Shown: one piece after another, positions 1 to 12,219 of the stretch | Layout: every line of letters starts with the position of its first letter | Position numbering within the stretch: the first letter of the stretch is position 1 | NCBI GenBank assembly: GCA_015680685.1 | Contig: MNCI01009117.1 | Location: 352,111 to 416,110 of the forward strand | Reading direction: 5' to 3' | Length of the DNA stretch: 64,000 nt | Source: Gnetum montanum | Taxonomy: Eukaryota > Streptophyta > Gnetopsida > Gnetales > Gnetaceae | Notes under the pieces: generated by a model | Seen by the model: only the letters and a program-made list of their open reading frames with translations | Database searches by the model: none | Told to the model about the DNA's origin: nothing | Translations under genes and position numbers: made by a program

Positions 1-803
1 GTATACGTGGCCCTGTTTATGTGGAGCCTATTCTAGCCTATAAATAAGTGTGCTTCCGCCACACTTAGGTGCCTTTTTGGAAGTAGTAGTAAAGCTCTTG
101 CAGTTTGTTTCCTTGAGAGTTAGAATATTTTCCAAGTTCCCATAGTAGGTGTGAGAAAGGTATCCAGCTCTTTATTCGAGCACTAATGTACCCAAGCCAT
201 TGGTGTGACCAACAATAAAGATGAGCTTTTCAAGCATTCCTTGCAACACTTGGACTTAGTCATTTGATGCATTTACTAGTTTAATATTTATGTGCTTTAA
301 TAATTCCTTAATTTTTCATTATTTTTACCTTAATTTTCATCGCTCTCTTATAGTTTGTAAAACCCACAAGTACGACTATCTCAAACATAAACCCAACACT
401 TGGTAACCTAGTGATGCTTAGCGTCTGGTAACCCAGTAGTGGTTAGGGGATGCTTAGGACATGCACGGAAGATGGGATTAGATACTTATGCTAGGAGAAG
501 TTAATAGATAAATTAGGATAATTATAGATTATGTAATATTCCACTCCTTACATTTCATTTCAGGAATTAGATGCTAGAAGATAAAGTGAAAAATCCATAA
601 AAATCATTTGCCTTAATCTCACATAACCATCACAATCAGAACACCACAAGAAAGGTTGGAAGACAACAACTATTCTAACACAAGGTTTTTCTAGTTAGGG
701 TCTGGTGTATGCAAAGTACTTATAGTCTATAGAATTCGACTGAGTCGCGTGTGAACACCTGTGACTCGCATGGTTGGACGTAGGGGTACCTAGCCGCTCA
801 TCA
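1..803 (+). repeat. 5' LTR of Element 1 (partial)
   Basis: It aligns with 12320-13123 almost without gaps. A TATA box (TATAAATA) lies at 39-46 and the LTR ends in CTCATCA at 803, immediately before the primer-binding site. The start of the LTR (about 100 bases) is outside the window. Confidence 0.88.
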
Positions 804-804
804 T

Positions 805-822
805 TGGCACCGTTGCTGGGGA
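805..822 (+). other. Primer-binding site, tRNA-Asp type
   Basis: TGGCACCGTTGCTGGGGA begins two bases after the LTR end. It differs by two transitions from the complement of the plant tRNA-Asp 3' end used by Athila-type elements. This fixes the LTR boundary and the element's orientation. Confidence 0.85.
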
Positions 823-990
823 CTATTAGTCTTACATGCACCATCTAACCTTAGCAAAATTATCATTCACGTAGTTGGAACGAATCCAAGATAGTAAAAT
901 CTACGCATGCTAGGCGATCTAAGTAAAAAAGTAAGGTACACCAATTAGTGGATTATCTAACATCCAACATGTCTTCTTCTCATAGGTGAG

Positions 991-3480
991 ATGGATCCAA
1001 CCCACCAGTGCCACAAGAATGTCAAGTGGTATACACGCATCCAGATGAATATGTTCCTACCTTCACCTTTATCCTACATCAGGATGAGCATCTACGCTGG
1101 TGGGACATGGAAGGCAACATCATACTACCACCTAAACAATCAGCTCCTAGAATGCTATTTCACAACCTTGCCAGACTAGGCATTTAGGATCGAGGTGTGG
1201 AGTACATCATGGAGGATCATAACTACAGGGACTATCATCCCACTGAGGCCCAATGTGTATGAGACCAACAACAGGTAGAACGGTATGAACACATGAAGGG
1301 GAAACAGTTCAGTAACCCCTTATTTTTGCAAGGGCTTCAAGATGATGGGGAACCTATCTTTCATGATTCCCATTCAGCCGAACTTCCTCTAGGGCACCAT
1401 ATCATTCAGTTCATCATTCAAAATAAGCAATCAAGTGAGCGGGACCCCCATGAGGATGGAGGATCATGCAGGAGATGTCATGGCACAAGCAAAGATGGGC
1501 ATGAAGATCAGGGTCATCATCAGAGTAGAGGGGGAGATCGACGCCAGGGCGGTGGCGATTCTTCTCCCTCTTCTCCATCCTCTCACTCCCCTCTACCTTC
1601 ATCCAGTTCCAACTCCGATCAAGACCATGCTAGAAAGGAGCGAGATGATGGTGGTTGTAAGGACCGAAGGGAACGATGTGAGGGAGTATGTGACCAATCA
1701 TGCAAGCCTCACCATCAAGAAAGGAGAGGCAGCCAAACTCATCATAGACATTGTGGCTTTCAGTAGGACTATGACTCAGATGAACCATTGTTGGCTACTC
1801 GAAGCATGCTCCATATCGCCGAGGCTATCCAAATACCCAGTAGGCACTTGAAAGACAGTCGGATCAAGCGCATTGACATGAACAACATCCCCAGATTTGA
1901 AAGGGGATATAATTGTGATTTCTAGACTCATTTGCAAGCATTTCATGATGTTGCACCCTGCAGAACGTCGATAATGATTGGAAAAAACTTAAGTTGTTCC
2001 CTCGCACACTCATCAAAGAAGCAGAAAGCTGGTATCGATCTTTGGAGCCGGAATCAATCAGGAGATGGAGTACGATGCTGGGGATCTTTAATGACATGTA
2101 TCAAACCTACTCCAAAGTGGCCAACCTGAGATGTCAAATCCAAGGGTGAAAGCAAGGTAGTCATGAACCTTTGGATGCAGCCATGAGCGGATACTATTCA
2201 TTATTACATCAATGCCCTGGTCATGGCTACTCTCAACGGGCACAGCTTTGCCATATCATTGATGAGCTCCGCTTTGAAATTAGAAAGACCCTTGGTGTGT
2301 ACACCCAAGGACAACTATCAAAACTAAGAGCCCACCAATTGCAGTGCTTAATTGAGAAAGTGGCTAAAGAAGAGGGGGAACTTAGAAAGAAAGAGAGTGC
2401 AAAGGAGTTTAATCGAGATCGCTCCATCAGAAAAACGGAGGTCCAATTTTGTGAAGATGAGGAGGAATCACCACTAGATGTAGTGGTGAACTGAAAAACC
2501 TTGCCCCTATAGAAATTTGCCTCTAAAATATCGGCAAAGGTTGATAAGATGTGGGACTCTTTCGATGAAAAATTTCAAAGTGTTCTAAAAATCGCAGAGG
2601 AATCTAGAGAGCAAGGTAATGATCATGATCGATGTAGAAGGAAGTTGAACAGGCCCACCATAAAGGTAAGGGCAAAGTTGTTGTAGTAGAATAGGTTGCA
2701 GAATCTGATAGAGAGGGAAATGATGAATGTGACATATGTCAATACGAACATCCTAAGGGGTGTTGTCCCGTGGTATCACATCTACAAGAGTCTGGGGTGT
2801 ATGTGCTAAATCCTCACTTAGCAAAGAGGCAAACACCTCGAAGATTGCCTTAACCATAAGGCAATCCTAGGTAGTTCCACCAACAACAAGGATATTATCC
2901 TAATGGAGTTTCACCGTAACCTTGTGAATACTTTTACCAATGGCAACACCCACAATCGTGGGGGATGCCGCCTCCAATGTAGTAGTATCCTTATCGACAG
3001 CCAGATCCCTATGGGTACTATGTTCAGCAACTAGTCTCCCCATAGGACTCTTCTAGTCACACGACCTTTTAGAATTATTACCACCCCCTGGAATATTTTC
3101 GACCATAATCTCCATCACCTATGGGGGAGAGCCCACACCTCTACTATTCTCCATCACCTTCTCCTACCATCCCTACTCAACAGCACCCCACTCAGCTACC
3201 ACCTGCTCCACCTATGCAAGGGGAAATACCACCATAGCCATAGCAACATAATGCTACAAGGGCTGTCAACCTACAATCCGCTCCTCAGCCGAGTGGACCA
3301 GAAGTCAAGCCATGGAAACATCCCTTTTTCTAGCCTAATAACCTAAGCATACCCTCACACACACCTGTGGCTAGTGCCTCTGAACCTCAAACTACCTCCA
3401 CTGTTTCACCCTTCGAGCAACCTTCAAACCAAGCATCCTCGAACGTACAAATGATCATGCTCATACATGTTGTGACTAAC
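991..3480 (+). pseudogene. gag region of Element 1, degenerate
   Basis: The region encodes the structural polyprotein in broken frames. The clearest part is a retrotransposon gag block at about 1990-2400, with a segment reading LFPRTLIKEAESWYRSLEP followed by RCQIQ, which fits the Retrotrans_gag family. A degenerate zinc knuckle (C-x2-C-x3-H-x4-C) lies at 2728-2766. From about 2860 to 3470 the translation is rich in proline, glutamine and tyrosine, a likely linker before the protease. Several frameshifts and stops break the frame before 2000, and I could not fix the start codon. The leader between the primer site and about 990 holds nothing I recognise. Confidence 0.7.
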
Positions 3481-3510
3481 TGGATAAAGGCAGGTCATCT
3501 TCCCTAGAAA

Positions 3511-5760
3511 TTGACTGATTCGGGAAGCCCCCTCATCTATCTTCAGGTGGCAAGAAATGAGCCATGTAAAGCTCTTCTAGATTTGGGGTCGGGAGTTAAC
3601 TTCATTTCACTTGACATGTACAAGACTTGGAACCTACCCCTGTTGAAGAAGAGCAACATTCGGCTCGAGCTAGTGGACCAATCCATTACTATTCCCTTGG
3701 GATTGGTGGAAGACATTGTGATCACTGTTTGTGAGTGGTCTTATCCTGCTAACTTCCTCATCATCCATGTTGAGAATTACAAGGGGAACTTTCCCATCAT
3801 AATGGGAAGAGCCTGGCTAACCATGGTGGATGCAAGATTGGGGCTCCAAGATCTTTCACTTAAAATTTCAAAGAAAAATCCTTTTGGGAAGATCGAGAAG
3901 AAGCACGTTCCATGCATCGCGTACAATGACTCCAGGTGCAACTATGTGTAGCAGCTATGGTTTGCTAAGCGGACATCTATTCAAGCATGCAGTCAGTGTA
4001 CCAAGGAATCACAAGTTCAACAATGCCTATACACAGCAGCCACAAATCAAGAAGGGACCTAGTGGCTGACCGCTAATCCCTCTAGCAGCACTTTGTGCAT
4101 GGAATCATCTGAGGGGCTTGTACACGCCTACGTAGAAAGCATGGATTATTTGGAAGAGGTTCATCAAGAAGTATAAATTATTGATGACCATGATGATTGA
4201 GGAAAGTTGCAAATCCCTAAAAGTTTTAAACAAGAGCCCTTGGAACTCAAACCCTTACCAACCCACTTAGAATATGCATTTTTGCATAATAGGAAACTGG
4301 TGATTATCAATGCCACCCTTGCTCCTAAACAAAAGAGGAAGTTGCTAAAGGTGGTAAACAAATGGGAAGCTACTTTTGCATGGTCGTATCATGAATTAAC
4401 AAGAGTTGATCCCAGGGTTTGCCAACATCGAATTTATATTGACCCCTCCATGAAGCATCAATGACAACCACAAAGACAATTGAACCCCAAATTGAAGCAG
4501 GTCATCAAAGATGAAATCGAGCAGTTGCTGAAAGCGGGGTTCATCTACTCTATTACTAATAGTGAATGGGTTAGCCCACTTATTATTGTGCCAAAGAATG
4601 ATGGCAAATGGAGGGTCTGTATAGATTTTCGACTGCTCAATATGGCTACCTTCAAAGATCACTTCCCACTCCCATTTGTGGACCAAGTGTTGGATACCAT
4701 TGCAAGGCATCGTTATTATAGCTTTTTGGATGGTTATAGCAGCTATAACAAAATCCAAATTGCACCAGAAGACTAGGCTAAGACAACCTTCACAAGTCCC
4801 TAGGGGGCTTTCGCATACAAAAAGATGCCCTTTGGCCTATGTAATGCGCTTGCCACTTTCCAACGCCTTGTCCTCAGCATTTTCCAGCAGCAAATTGGCA
4901 ATGGGGTAGAAGTCTTCGTGGATGACTTCTCTACCTATGGAGCCACATTTGATCAAGCTCTAGACCACCTTGAGCAAGTTCTGAAAAGATGTGTGGAAAC
5001 TAATCTATGGCTCAATTGGCAGAAAAGCCATTTAATGGTCCAAGAGGGCATTGTGCTAGGGAACCAAATTTCACAAACAGGGATTAGCATGGATCCTAAA
5101 AAAATTAGGATCATCCAAGGAATCACCAGGCAACCAAGCACTGTAAAAGATGTTCGATCATTCCTTGGCCACACTGGTTACTATCGGTGCTTCATCAAAA
5201 ATTTTTTGAAGATCGCCAAGTCGTTGGTGGAAATCACAAAGAAAGATGTTCTATTCGTCTAGACCAGGGAATGTGAATCCACATTCCAAACACTTAAACA
5301 GAAACTCGTAAAGACTCCAGTTTTATAGGCACCTGATTGGTCCAGACCCTTCCACATCATGACGGATGCATCCAACTATGCATTGGGAGTTGTGCTTACA
5401 CAGTGGAACGACCAGAAACACCCATACTATATTCATTGTGCAAGCCATAGCATTGTGGGTACTCAACTTAACTACACCACCACTAAAAAAGAGTTGATGG
5501 CGATGGTGTTTGCCTTGGAAAAATTCTAACACTATGTGCTTGAGTACAAGGTGTTTGTGCATACTGATCATAGTGCCATTCAATTCCTGATGAACAAACC
5601 AATGGTGAGCCCCCGTATCATATGGTGGCTGGTGAGTCTTCAGGAATTTGACCTCACTATGGTAGACCAGAAGGGAACTGAGAATTTCTTGCTAACCACT
5701 TATCTTGGCTATGCTGAGATAACGCAAAAGAGGAGGAGCCACTCTCTGACCAATTTCTAG
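3511..5760 (+). pseudogene. Protease-RT-RNase H of Element 1
   Basis: A single collinear frame runs through the whole interval, interrupted only by stop codons (for example at 3949, 4462, 4774, 4801, 5260, 5326 and 5527). Protease: residues ALLDLGSGVNF contain the D-L-G-S/A form seen in Athila/Tat elements. RT starts about 4500: WRVCIDFRLLN, then the active site FVDDF at about 4915-4930, then KDVRSFLGHTGYYRCF. RNase H from about 5300: MTDASNYALG, then ELMAMVFALEKF and HTDHSAI. In functional relatives many of the stop positions carry Q, W or R, so the stops are explained by C-to-T or G-to-A changes. The next segment (integrase) is in a shifted frame. The gene is not functional. Confidence 0.88.
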
Positions 5761-5936
5761 ATGAACTCCTCTTCGCGGGAGTGATCAAGATGTAGGTGCC
5801 CAAATAATCACCTCGGTTCAGCCACATCCTCACTTATCTCATAACCCAGGAATTGCCAAAGGAGTGGGACCATCGGTAGAAACAATAGTTTCTCCATAAG
5901 GCCAAGCACTTCAGGGAAATCAATGGCCACCTTTAT

Positions 5937-7019
5937 AAGGTGTGTGCAGATGGCCTAGTTCGATGGTGTGTCCCTAATGATGATACACTGCGCATCCTCC
6001 AAGATGCTCATGAGGGTCCTTGTGGGGGCCACTATGATGGACGATGCACAACCATTAAGATCCTACTTGCAGGATATTACTAGCCTACAATTTTTAGGGA
6101 TGCACAATGGTTCACCCACTCCTATGAAAGATGCCAGAGAGACAGTGGGATGACTGCATGAATGGGGGGACCTCAACAGTGGATCCAACCACTGGAGCCC
6201 TTCAACATCTAGGGCATCGACTTCATGGGTCCCATCACACCCTTGTCCAATGGGAAGGCATACATCATCGTCGTTGTGGACTACTACACAAAGTGGGTGG
6301 AGGTGGCAGCCTTCATCGACTATTCCTCAAACACCATCGCATGATTTGTCCAACAGCAAATTGTAAACAGGTTTGGAGTGCCACATGCACTCATCTCAGA
6401 CAATGGAATGCATTTTATAGGCACCACCTTTCGTAAACTCATGCAACACTTAGGGGTTACCCATAAATTTACAACACCTTATCACCCCCAAGCCAACGAG
6501 TAGGTGAAAGTCACCAATACGAAGATCACCGAAATCCTCACTTGATCCATCAGTAAATATAGGAGGGATTGGAGCACCAAACTTAACAATGCCCTCTGGG
6601 CCTATCACTCCACTTGGAAACTTCCTATAGGTTACTCTCCCTATGGGTTAGTGTACGGTAAGCTACCAAAACTTCCAATCCAGGTAGAACTCTGAACACT
6701 ATCTACAACCTATGACTTGGGTCTTGACCTACCACTAGCACAATGCAAATGACTTATCAACCTCAGTGTGCTCGATGAGAATCGATTGGTGCCCCTATCA
6801 TCAAATGAAATACACAAGGCCTACAATAAAAAACGACATGATCTAAGGATTCGGAAGGTAACATTTAGATGTAGAGATAAGGTACTTTACTGGAACCCCA
6901 CACACGTACCGCAACCGACCAAGTTTCAAACACTATGGGAAGGACCTTACATTGTCTTTGAAACCTTTCCATCTGGGGCCTTGCTTATACACAAACCTGA
7001 GGACCCCACAAGAATGTAG
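5937..7019 (+). pseudogene. Integrase of Element 1, degenerate
   Basis: The N-terminal zinc-binding part begins near 5970 (DTLRILQDAHEGPCGGHYDG). The catalytic core follows, with the first Asp in GIDFMG (about 6215), the second in ISDNGMHF (about 6395) and the Glu region in HPQANE (about 6490). A C-terminal part at 6768-7019 is open (DKVLYWNP, WEGPYIV), matching the beta-barrel tail of Ty3 integrases; I see no chromodomain. In-frame TAG and TGA codons replace expected W, R and Q residues. The frame is offset from the RT frame, so at least one indel lies between 5760 and 5940. Confidence 0.82.
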
Positions 7020-8723
7020 TTGGTCAATCAACAATAATTAAAACCTTTCCGTGCACTTCACCAGTGCTACCGCCTCATCATCATAGGGATAGCCTCATTC
7101 CATTTTTCGAGTCTCCTCCTTCCAGCCTAGTCATGGGGGAGACTATCCTCCATGCTAATCTATTCTACTAAGCTCCTCATTATTTTTGGAACTATTTGTT
7201 TTTCAACATCGTTCATACATTTGCATATTCTTACTAAATTTTTCTTTCTTTAATTACTTTTCTATTTCTTTGTTGCTTATTTGTGTGTGTGTGTGTTTAA
7301 TTTCCAGTTGGTTGCTCATAAATCATCTTATTGTCATCCGATGTATGGTGTGGTTGGTTTTCGTTGCGATGGGTCGCGTGAAATGGTCCACCTATTTGAT
7401 CTCGCTCCTACCCTCGCATTATTGTTCTTGGAAATGACATCTACTTTCATCTCATAAAATTAGTAGTGAGTCCATGTCATCCACCCATTCATCCCCTTCA
7501 TGGTTTTCCTCTCTTTGGAAACATGCAAACCCCCTTCACTTAAAAACATTTTAATTAATGTGTGACTTGTGTAGTTCCCAAACTCGAGGATGACCCAATG
7601 GTTTGAATCGGGTGTGACTTCAAGGGGAATGCACCATTCATCATGCCTTTCTATCCCCTAGGTTGCAGGAGTGTCCTCATGGATTTCTTACCACTCCCAA
7701 GTTCTTTTCCACAAGGAATCTCCTTGGCAATTTGACCTTGCATGATGTGGTCCTCATTGGAAAAACACAAACAAAAACATGAGGATTCAAAGCACACCCC
7801 TTGGTCGAATCCATGCAACCAAGCATGGGTCTTTGATGGTGTGGTTCCCACAACATCAAAAAAAATAATATAATAAAATCATCACTATGTGGGAATTCAA
7901 AACACACCCCTTAGATCGCCTCTCATGGGCCACAAGCACTAGTTATGGAACTTTCTTCATCCCCTCTAACTTAGTCCCATTTCACTTCGTTCCTCTCACA
8001 CATGTTGGAGTGGTGGTTCTCTGTGGGTGCATTCTTGTACTCTTGTGGGTGGACGATCCTTCACGTGTTGCTGCAATGTCACTGTATGTGGTTGGTTTTG
8101 GGTCTGAACTCAGGAAAGGTCCTACCGGGTCACTTAACCACAACTTCACGCGAGGTTTCATGTGATCGATAATTAGAATCCCAATTCTCTCTCCTCTCTC
8201 TTCACCCATTTCTCTCCATGACTCACTTCACTATCTATCTTATATTTTGATAGTTTGTCGTGCTTTCTATGAACTCCTAATGCTTCAACAAGTTCTCATG
8301 GATGAGAGTATTAACTTGCGATTACCATTCCTTGAATCTGGGGCCCACAGACTCTGGTGTTGATGATATGCAAGGGCTACTATGGCTACTGCCTACTATG
8401 GGGAGGACCTACTTACATATTCCTAGTCCCGTTTGTTAGTCTCCCATCCTCTTGATTTTGTTGGTTGATTATTTTCATGATACCCATCGCTCAATTTCTT
8501 CTCCGCAGAGTTCTTTCTCACAACAATCTCCTACTTTTTGACTCCCTTTTTCGCCCCACTTACCTTCCTCTTTCTCTCAACCAAGTTCCTAGTCACTCAA
8601 GCTCTTCAACCACCCCAATTTAGCATTTTAAATCCATTTTTTAAGGCTTTTCTTGGGCTGGTCAACGCTGGTCAATGCTAGTCAAAGCGCGCAACCCCCT
8701 ACGTCAACATAGCACCAAAACTC
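7020..8723 (+). other. Non-coding spacer of Element 1
   Basis: No coding frame supports itself here. The stretch includes a (GT)n run at about 7281-7297. From about 7735 it aligns with Element 3 (13880-14250 and 15050-15450), including the shared segment around 8346-8440 and 15203-15300, so it is a conserved untranslated part of this element family. Confidence 0.6.
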
Positions 8724-8731
8724 TATATATA
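8724..8731 (+). promoter_or_regulatory. Candidate internal promoter (TATA box) before the post-pol ORF
   Basis: A TATATATA stretch lies in the context CTCTATATATACCCC. The aligned position of Element 3 keeps a TATA box (CTATAAATA at 15568-15576) although the surrounding sequence has diverged. It is about 150 bases before a conserved splice donor and 430 bases before the ORF's ATG. The promoter role is inferred from motif, conservation and position. Confidence 0.5.
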
Positions 8732-8879
8732 CCCCCATTGCATGTTACATTTTTGTTCATTTTGCAAACACATTGGGGGAAGATTTTTCATTTTCTCTGC
8801 CTCGCCTCTTCTTCCAAGCACTTACGTTGTCTACCGCACATCCTAATCAACTTATCCTTCCCCTCTATAGCTACCAAAG

Positions 8880-9159
8880 GTTTGCTCTTAGTCGTGGGGG
8901 GTGAGGTCTTTTGAAATTAATTAATTACTTACAATTAAAATCAATAAAGACTTAACACCTCTTAAGGGAAGGAACAAAACAATAGTTTAAACTCCAACTC
9001 ATGCCTTATTGTTTTTGGTTCTAACCCATCAACTAATACTTTGGGAAATTTAATGGGATGCATGTGCCAACACCATAACTTAGTCAAACTGAGAAGGTGT
9101 ATGAGGGCCATTTTGAACAACTTATGCACAATTTAATTCGTGGTTATGTTTGATTGCAG
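8880..9159 (+). other. Candidate 5'-UTR intron of the post-pol transcript
   Basis: The donor CTACCAAAG|GTTTGC and the acceptor TGATTGCAG lie 280 bases apart. The acceptor is followed immediately by the ATG of the post-pol ORF. Element 3 keeps the donor (CTACCAAAG|GTATGC at 15713/15714), while its acceptor position reads CACAA, one transition away from an AG. Splicing itself is inferred. Confidence 0.5.
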
Positions 9160-11974
9160 ATGGCACTGAAACCAAGGCATCCAAGGGGAGAAGGACCATC
9201 ACAACCAAGGGACAAGCGACCATGAATGGGAAGAGGACAAGGTGTGCAACACCTAGAGCACGAGGAGGGCTCCTATGCAATTGGCCCCCTCTGCAAAGGG
9301 CCTGATGTGGAATCTGTTCATCAGATTCCTAAAGAGGAGATCCCCAACAAAAAATCAAAAGGGGATGAGACTTCGGTGATAGTGCTATGACTTGAGGTCA
9401 CCTTGACCTAGGCATGTCTTGACGCTATCAGGCCAAGGGAGGTGCAATCAATGGTCTTGCAAGAGTTGAACTTTGGACCATTCCTTGAGAATGCACTAGA
9501 AGAGATGAAGCTCCAATTGCAAAACTCTCGTGTGTGGCCAATCATCACATCCAGTGGTGAATGGTATTTAGGAGAGACTTATCTCTTCTGGACAAATTGG
9601 CAGCCGAGGTCTAGAGTAAGAATCAAGGACATCTATGTCTCTTACTCTGTGAAAGTGATCGCACAAGCTCTGGGGTTTCCTGAGACTCGAGCTGATGTGG
9701 CAGAGATACCTAAGCAAGTAGATCCCAAGGTAAAAGGAGAGTGGATTAGGCAATGCTATGGGGTGGATCGCAAAGAATTTGGCACTTTGACCACTGCAAA
9801 GAGGGTATATTCAAAAATTGTGTCTTACCACCTGAACCCAATGCTGAGACCTAGCAAGATCACTACCTTCTCCACTCATGCGTGTGCCGCTCTAAGCAGA
9901 AAATTCCCAATGAGCCTTCCACAATTATTTTTTTTAGAGATTGAGAAAATATTCGCTGAAAGCGAACATGGAAGGTAGGCTCTACCCTTTCCCTGCTTAA
10001 TCAGGACATTATACAAATGAGCAAGGATAGCACGATATGCCAACGATACACTTCGGCATGCCCTGATTGCCTCATGGTAGGAAATGATGAAAGATAGGAC
10101 TTCGGCCACCACACAAACTGAAGAAGAGTAGCAACGACCTCCACCACATGCACAAACAATGAGGTCAGGTTCGCAAACCATCGCAGAACATTTATGTGAA
10201 ATCCAACAACCGCTATTGAGCCAACAAGAGCAATCTGGAGGGACCGATGGAGGAGAACACCCTTCGGTCTATCGCCCTGCAATGAGCCACCTGGAGCAAG
10301 TGGCTTGATCAGTAAGTCTACTAGAAAGAGCAAGGTCAATGTTCTTTGTCACTTGAACAAAAGTACCCACAAGAACTAATCCTAGTGTCCGAGAAGTAAT
10401 GGTATCCACCCAACAGTTATTTCCTGAAATTTTAGGAAATGCCGCTACTTTTTTGATATGCTTGGAGGATGGAGAGGGGGCGACAATCCTGGTGATGCAG
10501 CACTAAGGATAGGAGATTGCGCCTAAAGTGGTTGCTAACATGATTGCTATGACCCTTAATGCACCAGCAGCACCTATAGCGAATGTACATGGACTCGAAG
10601 ATGTACAGGCGTCTGTTGGGACTTCATGTAGCAAGATCGATGTAACCCAACATGAAGAACTATTGGGCCGACTGGTGGGAACTAGGTAACCACTTCCGGA
10701 TGTCTTTGATCTTCCGGATAACATCACTACAACCCATTCAGAGCTGCTCTCGGCAAGAGGTAAGAGCCTCATCTTGGAGGGGAAACTTGAAGTTGCTCAA
10801 GCCAATTGTCAGCACTTGGCAACAAAAGTTGCCCAATTAAGGGCCCAACTTGCTGACCCAGATCTCCTCAATCATGAACTCACCAGAGATGAAGCTTTTT
10901 AATAGCTTCAAGTCAAACTCTAGATAGTTGAGAATGAGTGAGAGTCGGTGATCTTTGATAAGTCCTTGGCAGACGTTCATGCATATCATCTAAATAAGGA
11001 CTTGCCAGAGGTTCACCAGGAGAATGTCAAGTTGACCGTGGAAGTTCATCGCCTACGCAATGTTGGTGATGAAAATCAGCACATGAAAAGCTTTATCCAC
11101 CAACAGCAAGAAGAGCTAGCTAGGGTGAACGCTAATGTGAGGAGGTTGGCCACTAAAAATTAGAATCTGTCTATGGAGGAGGTTCGTGCCTTGCGATAGA
11201 AATCAGCCATCGAAATTGCTGCTTGGAAAAATAAAGCCCTTGAGTTTGAGAAAGTTAAAAATCATTATAGGAACCAAGTGGGACTACAAAAGGAAGTGAA
11301 TGAAAAGCATATTCAAGTTGCCAAGGTCAAATTGAACCAAGCACTCTAGCAGCTCCAAGAAGGAGGCAAGGTGTGGCAACCCATCTTTGATGGGTTGAAT
11401 GCCTACAACCAAGCTGAAATCCACCTCAAGGAACTACAGATTGAAGAAATGATGGAGTACATGGAGTTGGCCAACCTTCGCTATGCAAACCTAGCTATGC
11501 TAACATCTGGAAGATCGTGGTCTGAAGTAGAAAAGTAAGTGGCCACCTTGTGTTCCTTATATGAGGAAGAGTTCCAAGCGCATAAAGTGACAAAACAAAA
11601 ATTGGAAATAGCAAATGTGAAACTCGAGGTTCTCCGCACATGTTTTGAAGGGTAGCGTGAAGTTGTTAAGAACTTGGCCTAATGAATGAATGACTACCAG
11701 TAGCTACAGTCATCAATCCAAGCATTCGACATCGAACGAAAATAGTTTACGGCCTGGTTTATCAATCTGAAAGAACTCTTCCCTGCACTTCCCATGCCCT
11801 TGGGAGGTTCCAGTCCCAGCACACATTGGTGAAGCTACTTTGACAGTGAACGATCCAAGAAGCAAGGAAGTGAAAATGAGGGCTCTCTTGGAGGCTTTCT
11901 GGTTGCCTTCAGAAGTTGCAGTTGCTGCAAGGCAACCATCATCTGTGCTGCCGCCACCACCAGGGACGGTGTGA
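9160..11974 (+). pseudogene. Post-pol ORF of Element 1: long coiled-coil protein of unknown function
   Basis: From the ATG at 9160 one frame is followed to about 11800, then a single frameshift leads to a TGA at 11972-11974, about 938 codons. Only point-mutation stops (mostly TAG and TGA) interrupt it. The N-terminal third looks globular (WYLGETYLFW, IRQCYGVDRKEF, SYHLNPMLRPSK). From about 10700 the protein is rich in E, K, Q and L with heptad-like spacing, a probable coiled coil. A conserved C-terminal block reads VWQPIFDGLNAYNQAEIHLK. I see no signal peptide, membrane segment or zinc knuckle, so it does not look like an env-like ORF. Element 3 has a homologue of almost the same length. Function unknown. 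Confidence 0.75.
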
Positions 11975-12210
11975 TCTTCTCCAACAATTTTTGCACCTTT
12001 GAGCATAACAGACAATCTAGGATCATTGGGGTGTTTAATTTTATCTCTAAACACCACCATTTTTGTAATTTGTTCCTCTCTGTACACTCAGGCACTTGGT
12101 GCATCGATAAAATTGGTGTTGCATCATGTATGTCGAGTCATGTGTGTTATAATAAGAAGTTCATACCTTCCAAGTTGTAATGAAACTTGAGGATGAGTTT
12201 TTACTCAATC

Positions 12211-12219
12211 GTGGGGATA
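12211..12219 (+). other. Polypurine tract of Element 1
   Basis: GTGGGGATA lies directly before the 3' LTR start. Element 3 has a matching ATGGGGGTA before its LTR at 19117. Confidence 0.6.

Noticed and set aside
1293-1766. 157-codon open frame rich in His, Asp, Gly and Ser
   Set aside because: It overlaps the gag region in another frame and has low-complexity composition; it is a shadow frame.
7651-7907. Antisense open frames in the Element 1 spacer as antisense genes
   Set aside because: They are not conserved in the aligned part of Element 3.
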